Of a stretch of 26,259 bases of DNA, positions 21,278 to 26,259 are shown piece by piece. Source of the stretch: Smittium culicis (Eukaryota > Kickxellomycota > Harpellomycetes > Harpellales > Legeriomycetaceae). Numbering within the stretch: position 1 is the stretch's first letter; each line of letters starts with the position of its first letter. The stretch spans positions 1 to 26,259 of the forward strand of contig LSSN01002273.1 in NCBI GenBank assembly GCA_001970855.1. Direction: 5' to 3'. A model generated the notes under the pieces. That model ran no database searches. It was not told the origin of the DNA and worked only from the letters and a program-made list of their open reading frames with translations. The translations under genes and the position numbers were made by a program.

Positions 21278-23334
21278 CTACTCCCACTCGCAGTCATCAT
21301 CAGGTTCAGACATAACTCCCAAATTTTCATTCATATCGATTGGTGATACAATAGTACCTTCGTTATTGGCATTGGAGTTAAAATTTCCACTCATAGAACT
21401 TGATGAATTAAAGTTGACAGATATAGTTCCAATGATCTTTGAGTCGACGAGTGTGTTAATACTTTTACAGAAAGTTTCAAGATCAGAGATAGTTTTAACG
21501 TAAAATCCAATAAACATACAAGGGTCAATTCGAGAGATTGAAATTTTTTTAGGATTCATACACCGATAAGAGGCTATATCACTTTCAGTATAGTCTGATA
21601 ACTCTTTTCTTTGGATTACAGGTCTTGTATAATGCGGGTCTAAATAAATTAGATCATCACCATCAGTACCAACAAAATATAATGCAGAGGATGGTTTACC
21701 ACCAGCTATACCAACGCAAAGAGGATGAGCGAGACAGTTATGTAGAAGGCTATAGTAGATCGGGTTCACTCGATCAATTCCTAGCCTAGTTACGATTAGA
21801 ATTAGCGTAGGCTTTAGAACACAATTCTGCAAAAAAATTTTGTCATTTATAGAGAATTTTTGGATATTATCAGGATTTTCTACAAAGTCAAACAAACGTA
21901 TTACGCCATCCGAGGTGGTGTAGATGGTAAATGGAACAGAATTATCAGAGCTCAAGGATCTGGAATATGAATTTTTAAACAAGTAGTGATGAATAAATAA
22001 TTTTTTATTCTAGGATAAAATAAATGAGATATCAAAAAAAAATATTGGCATATAATTTTGCTTTGAGATATTAAAACAAAAATATATTAATTGTGTTGAT
22101 ATTTATGAAAATATATAATAAGAAAAATTGATTATTTGGAAATAAAAAAAAGGGAAATAAAAATTTGAATTACTGGAATATTTTAGCAGTCCCATTTGGT
22201 CCGAACCAATCGCCAGCATTCTTTCCTTGAACTTTACCAGCATTAGCAAGATTATAAATCGAAAAAACGCTTTTTTTGTCAGTATCGTCAAAAAAGAGCT
22301 CTAAAATCTGCATTGCATTGCAAAAATAAAATGGTATTAATCATAGCTTGGATAAAAAAGTAAATATTGCAAACCTTTAGAAGCTGGATTCTTTTTTCTG
22401 AATTATCCCAATCAATCCTAAAATCTAATAAATATTAGTAGATTATAATAGTTACAGAAAATGAACTAAAGATAGTAATCATAAACTTTTAAATACTTTT
22501 TCCAAAATAATGTTTTTGCAAGGAATGGGCAAGAAGGCATTGGCCTGCACGGAGCATACATCCCCATCCATAGTCAGAAGTAAACTCTAGATTTTCAGAA
22601 TTTATCATGTTCTGCCTATATGTACACCAAATCAAACTTCGAAAATCGGATATGAAATCAGAAGGGTACAAAAGAGTTGATTTAGAAGACTCTATATCAT
22701 ATGTAATAAAATCACTTTCATCCTTTAGAGAATGGTGCAGCTGTAATGAGGAATCCAAATAGGATTTATCTGAAGGAGACATGCTTTTAATGTCTGTAAC
22801 AGCTGGCGATGTGGAATTAATTAAAGAGGTAATGTTTTTTTTGGAAGGCGCTGAAGTTGTAGGATTGGAATTAGCCCGAAAATAAATAGAGCCAAGAAGG
22901 CAAACGAAATCTATTGATCCAAAAAGTACCAACATGAATTACAAATAAGGAATTAGAAAGGAAAGTATGAAATGGGAATACCTGAAGGATTATTATTATA
23001 TCGTCCTTCGAGAATTAAATTGATGTTCTCAGCGGTTGATGTGTAGTACTCGCGCATTGAGTTGACAACCTTGTTCCTTAAATTGGCCATATCGAGAGCT
23101 ATATTGCCTTAGGGTTTAGTTAAATTGATAAATATTTGAATTAAAAATAATAAGAAATAGTGATTAGAGTGAGAAAAAAATTAAAAATCTCAATTTGTAA
23201 AAAATATTACTGAAGACATTTCTCATGCTAGATTCATCTGAATTGATTAATGTTGGGGGTGGCCTTGAATCAGATTCCAAAGTGTCTAATATTTCAGTAT
23301 CTTGTTGGCCAGGCTTTGATTGTTGAGAGGACAT
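21278..23334 (-). CDS. ATG4: Cysteine protease Atg4 (autophagy), six exons
   Basis: On the minus strand the exons are 23334-23211, 23107-22982, 22910-22497, 22424-22375, 22307-22174 and 21959-21278: 1,530 nt, 509 residues, all phases consistent. Atg4 (peptidase family C54) cleaves the C-terminus of Atg8 in the cytosol to expose the lipidated Gly, and releases Atg8 from membranes. Visible landmarks are CLLGSIY near residue 85, SLIWCTYRQN, then SDYGWGCMLRAGQ with catalytic Cys201. These are followed by NAGDWFGPNGTAK (substrate-site loop), GIAGGKPSSALYFVG, and IYLDPHYTRP with catalytic Asp390 and His392. A Ser/Asn-rich insert lies between the CLLG and IWCTYR segments, and the tail is acidic (SEPDDDCEWE). 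The length is close to yeast Atg4 (494). The start is the only ATG that gives an in-phase first exon; the second Met in exon 2 (MANLRNK) is an alternative. Confidence 0.93.
21960..22173 (-). other. ATG4 intron 5 (214 nt)
   Basis: The minus-strand donor is TTCCA|GTAATT and the acceptor ATTCCAG. Splicing makes Gln from CA+A and gives AKIFQSLSSDNSVPFTIYT, matching the expected spacing between the GPN loop and the next strand of Atg4. It is two to three times longer than the other introns in this window. Confidence 0.75.
22308..22374 (-). other. ATG4 intron 4 (67 nt)
   Basis: The minus-strand donor is CTAAAG|GTTTGC and the acceptor CAATGCAG, spliced between codons. It joins RIQLLK to ILELFFDD, a continuous helix in the family. 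The donor has T at the usual A position (+3). Confidence 0.75.
22425..22496 (-). other. ATG4 intron 3 (72 nt)
   Basis: The minus-strand donor is GGAAAAA|GTATTT and the acceptor TTTATTAG, with the branch-like string TCTACTAAT shortly before it. Splicing gives HYFGKNFRIDWDN. A second AG seven bases later would shift the frame and lose the following conserved sequence. Confidence 0.78.
22911..22981 (-). other. ATG4 intron 2 (71 nt)
   Basis: The minus-strand donor is CCTTCAG|GTATTC and the acceptor ATCAATAG. Joining G to AT creates Asp and yields NNNPSDFVCLLG, which fits the conserved LG-containing strand of Atg4. Confidence 0.8.
23108..23210 (-). other. ATG4 intron 1 (103 nt)
   Basis: The minus-strand donor is TCTTCA|GTAATA and the acceptor CCCTAAG, preceded by ACTAAAC. 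Joining A to GC creates Ser and yields MRNVFSNIALDMANLRNK in phase with exon 2. Confidence 0.7.
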
Positions 23335-26122
23335 AATCGAGAAATTGAATCGTATAAAATTTGAGAAGGTATTAGTTTCAACACGAAATTAGGTTTAAGC
23401 AACTAGCATTTATCCTGTTGAAGTTAATTATGCTCTAAAAGCTATAAATAATTGTAGTTTGTAAGTTGCTATTTTATACTTGTGTTTGAGTGGGTAAACC
23501 ACACTATCACCTGATTCGCAGCTGAACTGTTCAGCAACCCAATCTATTATTATTTTGAATAACTCTACTGGCCGTGCAAAATTTAAGGCTCCAATTACAT
23601 GCTTAGTTTATTCTATTCGTTCAATTGTTAGTATTGCACTAAATTTCATTATTTTAAAGGTTATTAATTCATTGGCAAACTTGCTATGGTATATAATACG
23701 CTAGTGTTTCAAGAATTTCATAGAGTAGTTGTGAAATTACTTTATTCAAAAAAATCATATCGTTTCAACATAAATTCATATACTTATTTGACAAGTTTAT
23801 CTAATAGTGTATATGAGATATTCTTTATAGGAGCAAAACTGAATTTTTCTAACCAGCTCATTTTTTTTTTATAAATTGAATAAAATTGCTAAAAGATCCA
23901 AATAATTTATTCAATACTATTTTCGAATTACGTATAAAAAATAGTAGTAAACTCCATAAAAGGAAAGTTAAGCGGCTCATCCAATTAATTTCTCATACAT
24001 ATTTTATTAAAATTCTGTTTTTTTTTAATATTTAAAAATCAATTATTAAAATAGTAATATTGAATTTAATTTAAAATCTGTATTACTATAGACTTTAAAA
24101 AATTTAATTATATTAACATTTTTTGAAAAAAAAATAAAATGAACCAAATTTAATTTGAATTGTTATGAAATCTCAAGCTAGAAAGAAAAAAACTTTTTTT
24201 ATGTATTTGATATTAAAAATTTTTAGTTTCGGTATAAAAAACACATTAAAAAATATATAACTATAACACAAATACTTTAGATAAATATTTTTTCCTTAAT
24301 AGTATTGTAAGAAAAAAATAAGTGGTAAATAAAGCCATCTAAAACGTTATACAAAATGCTTTAGTAAAACTACAAAATTATAATTTACAAATTTAAGCAG
24401 CATATTAATCTAATACCAATAGATAAGTTTATTTTATTAGGATTTAAAATTATTAAAGATTACAATGAATTTATTATTTGAGAATTTAGCCCGCCCAGTC
24501 TTGAAAAAAAAATTATTTCATTGCATTAATAAATATTAGGGGACATATTCGCAATTATATTTTTGATAAATAATGTATAATAAGGTTTATTAAATATTGA
24601 AAAATAATTAGATTTCAAGAAAATTTTGGTAAAATTCATAACGCTTCAAAGATGAAAATTTTAAAATTTCTCATTAATTCACGCCTTTAATACCAAAATT
24701 TATCCAAGTTTAAACAGATATAATACGAACTTTAATTAAACTATAAGATTTGCCATAAAAAAATTTTTATCTTTCAAATTACTTAGATGTTTTAGATATT
24801 TATTTACTTTTTAGCCTTAATTTAATCATAAATAAATAGAACACTTTGTGTTATATAAAAAAATTATTTTACAAACTTTGATTAAAAAAGTATTATTTTT
24901 TTTTCTGGCTAATTTTTCTGATTTTTCTTGTTTTTTTAAATTTCTTTTTATTTTTTTTTAATGTAAAATTTTGCAAAAATCCATCTCTCTTATTATTTTT
25001 TAAATCAATATGTCTTTAATTTAAATTTTATCATCTATTTTTTAGATTAAAACTGAGGCTTTAAAATTTATTTTTGTAAGTTAAATCTATTCTCCAGTTT
25101 TAAAATTAAAATTTGACACAAGCACATAAATTTCAACGAAACTTGGATACATGAATATAATTCAGCTATTTTTTTTTAATACTGTATATAGATACAGTAT
25201 TATTTCTATTATTATTAAATCGAGATTTATTATAAATCAATTATTCAAAATCATTTTTAATATAACTCAACTAAAATATAATTTATAAAATTTTTACAAT
25301 TTTATATGAGGAAAATTAATCAAATTAAGATTTTTCATTCCATTATCTTTTTTTTACTACATCTATAATTATTTTAATGTCTTTTAATTCTTTCAGAAGC
25401 GGTTGATTATTTTTGAATTGCAAAAATTATCCAACATAGGATAAATAAATAAAATAGTATAAAATAATAAAATAGCATTGGCTATTAAACATAATCCATA
25501 TAACAAAAAATATTCTTCTGTGACATTTTTGATAAAGATTTATAAAAAAGTCAACACATGTTGGACCCTTGAAAACTAAAGTTTACAAGTTTATTTTTTT
25601 CGCTCAATAGATATGAATTTTTGAAAAAATTTACTATTATCAATTAAATTCATTTATATATTTCTGTCTATATTTATTGCCCAAGTTATTGTTTTTTGAG
25701 AAAAATTTATCTTTTTTAGATTTTATAGTGTTGTAAAAAAATTATATTCATATAATACTTGTTTTTTTCACTAATAATTATCAATAACTACGCTTAAATT
25801 TTAATATTAACCAAATTAGAAATCTTTTTGATTTCTCCTAAAATATTCAGCTAATATTTTATTTGATGATTGGTTTATAAACAGTTTTATTTTCAAACTT
25901 GCATCAATTTAAATTATCTGAAATATATACTAATAAGCTTTAGAAAAAATAAAGAAAATAATATAAAAAAACCGTATAAATTATATAATAAATTGTTTTT
26001 ATCATGATTCTCATTAAATATAAGATTTTTTTTAAATACTATGAATATCAAATCTAATATCTTTTAAACATAAATTGTTATGAGAGTAAAAAATTTATAA
26101 ATTTTTGATTTAAAAAATAGGC
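23335..26122. other. ATG4 5' flank and AT-rich intergenic DNA
   Basis: No credible gene is seen; the 62-codon plus-strand frame at 23686-23874 has no recognisable content. About 23,490-23,600 is less AT-rich and contains a perfect short palindrome, so it may include the ATG4 promoter. From 23,880 on the DNA is A/T runs only. Confidence 0.55.
23521..23535. promoter_or_regulatory. Perfect 15-bp palindrome upstream of ATG4
   Basis: GCTGAAC and GTTCAGC are perfect inverted arms around a single T. The site lies 187 bases upstream of the ATG4 start codon in a locally GC-richer patch, as would suit a dimeric regulator's binding site. No factor is assigned; chance occurrence is possible. Confidence 0.3.

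Positions 26123-26259
<137 letters not shown>

Noticed and set aside
21228..21503. 91-codon plus-strand frame opposite ATG4 exon 6
   Set aside because: It is the antisense of the conserved protease coding sequence and has no recognisable domain.
22103..22291. 62-codon minus-strand frame at ATG4 exon 5
   Set aside because: It reads the exon in the wrong frame and runs into intron 5; the correct frame gives the conserved DWFGPN motif.
23686..23874. 62-codon plus-strand frame in the ATG4 5' flank
   Set aside because: No recognisable motif and no supporting context; likely chance.

Overview
The window is very AT-rich eukaryotic nuclear DNA. Two protein-coding genes with short GT-AG introns converge on each other, embedded in gene-poor DNA that holds transposon debris. 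The small introns, compact genes and tyrosine-recombinase (DIRS-type) retroelement would fit an early-diverging, AT-rich fungus (for example Zoopagomycota/Harpellales-like). The sequence alone does not fix the lineage, so this assignment is tentative.

Layout. Positions 1-674 are the right end of a well-preserved DIRS-type retrotransposon: the 3' end of a tyrosine recombinase frame, then an internal complementary hairpin, then a terminal inverted repeat that matches the hairpin exactly over 69 bp. From about 690 to 8,900 there is no intact gene. This stretch holds coding-like relics and a 200-bp array of 10-bp repeats. It also holds two decayed pieces of the same DIRS-type ends (about 3,020 and 7,760-7,885) that could bracket an older copy about 4.9 kb long.

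Positions 8,928-19,978 (+) carry a three-exon TEL1/ATM kinase gene predicted at 3,636 residues. It has a huge single first exon and two small introns in the FAT region. Positions 21,278-23,334 (-) carry a six-exon ATG4 autophagy protease gene predicted at 509 residues with its Cys-Asp-His triad intact. I worked out both gene models by hand from splice sites, and all reading-frame phases agree across every junction. The remainder (19,979-21,277 and 23,335-26,259) is AT-rich intergenic DNA ending in a long ATT microsatellite that runs off the window.

The two genes act in unrelated pathways (DNA damage/telomere signalling and autophagy). They are neighbours with converging 3' ends and there is no sign of joint regulation. 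I did not find a clearly new biological system. The most informative structures are the DIRS-type internal-complement/terminal-repeat pair, the possible older copy of it, and the 10-bp-register repeat array.
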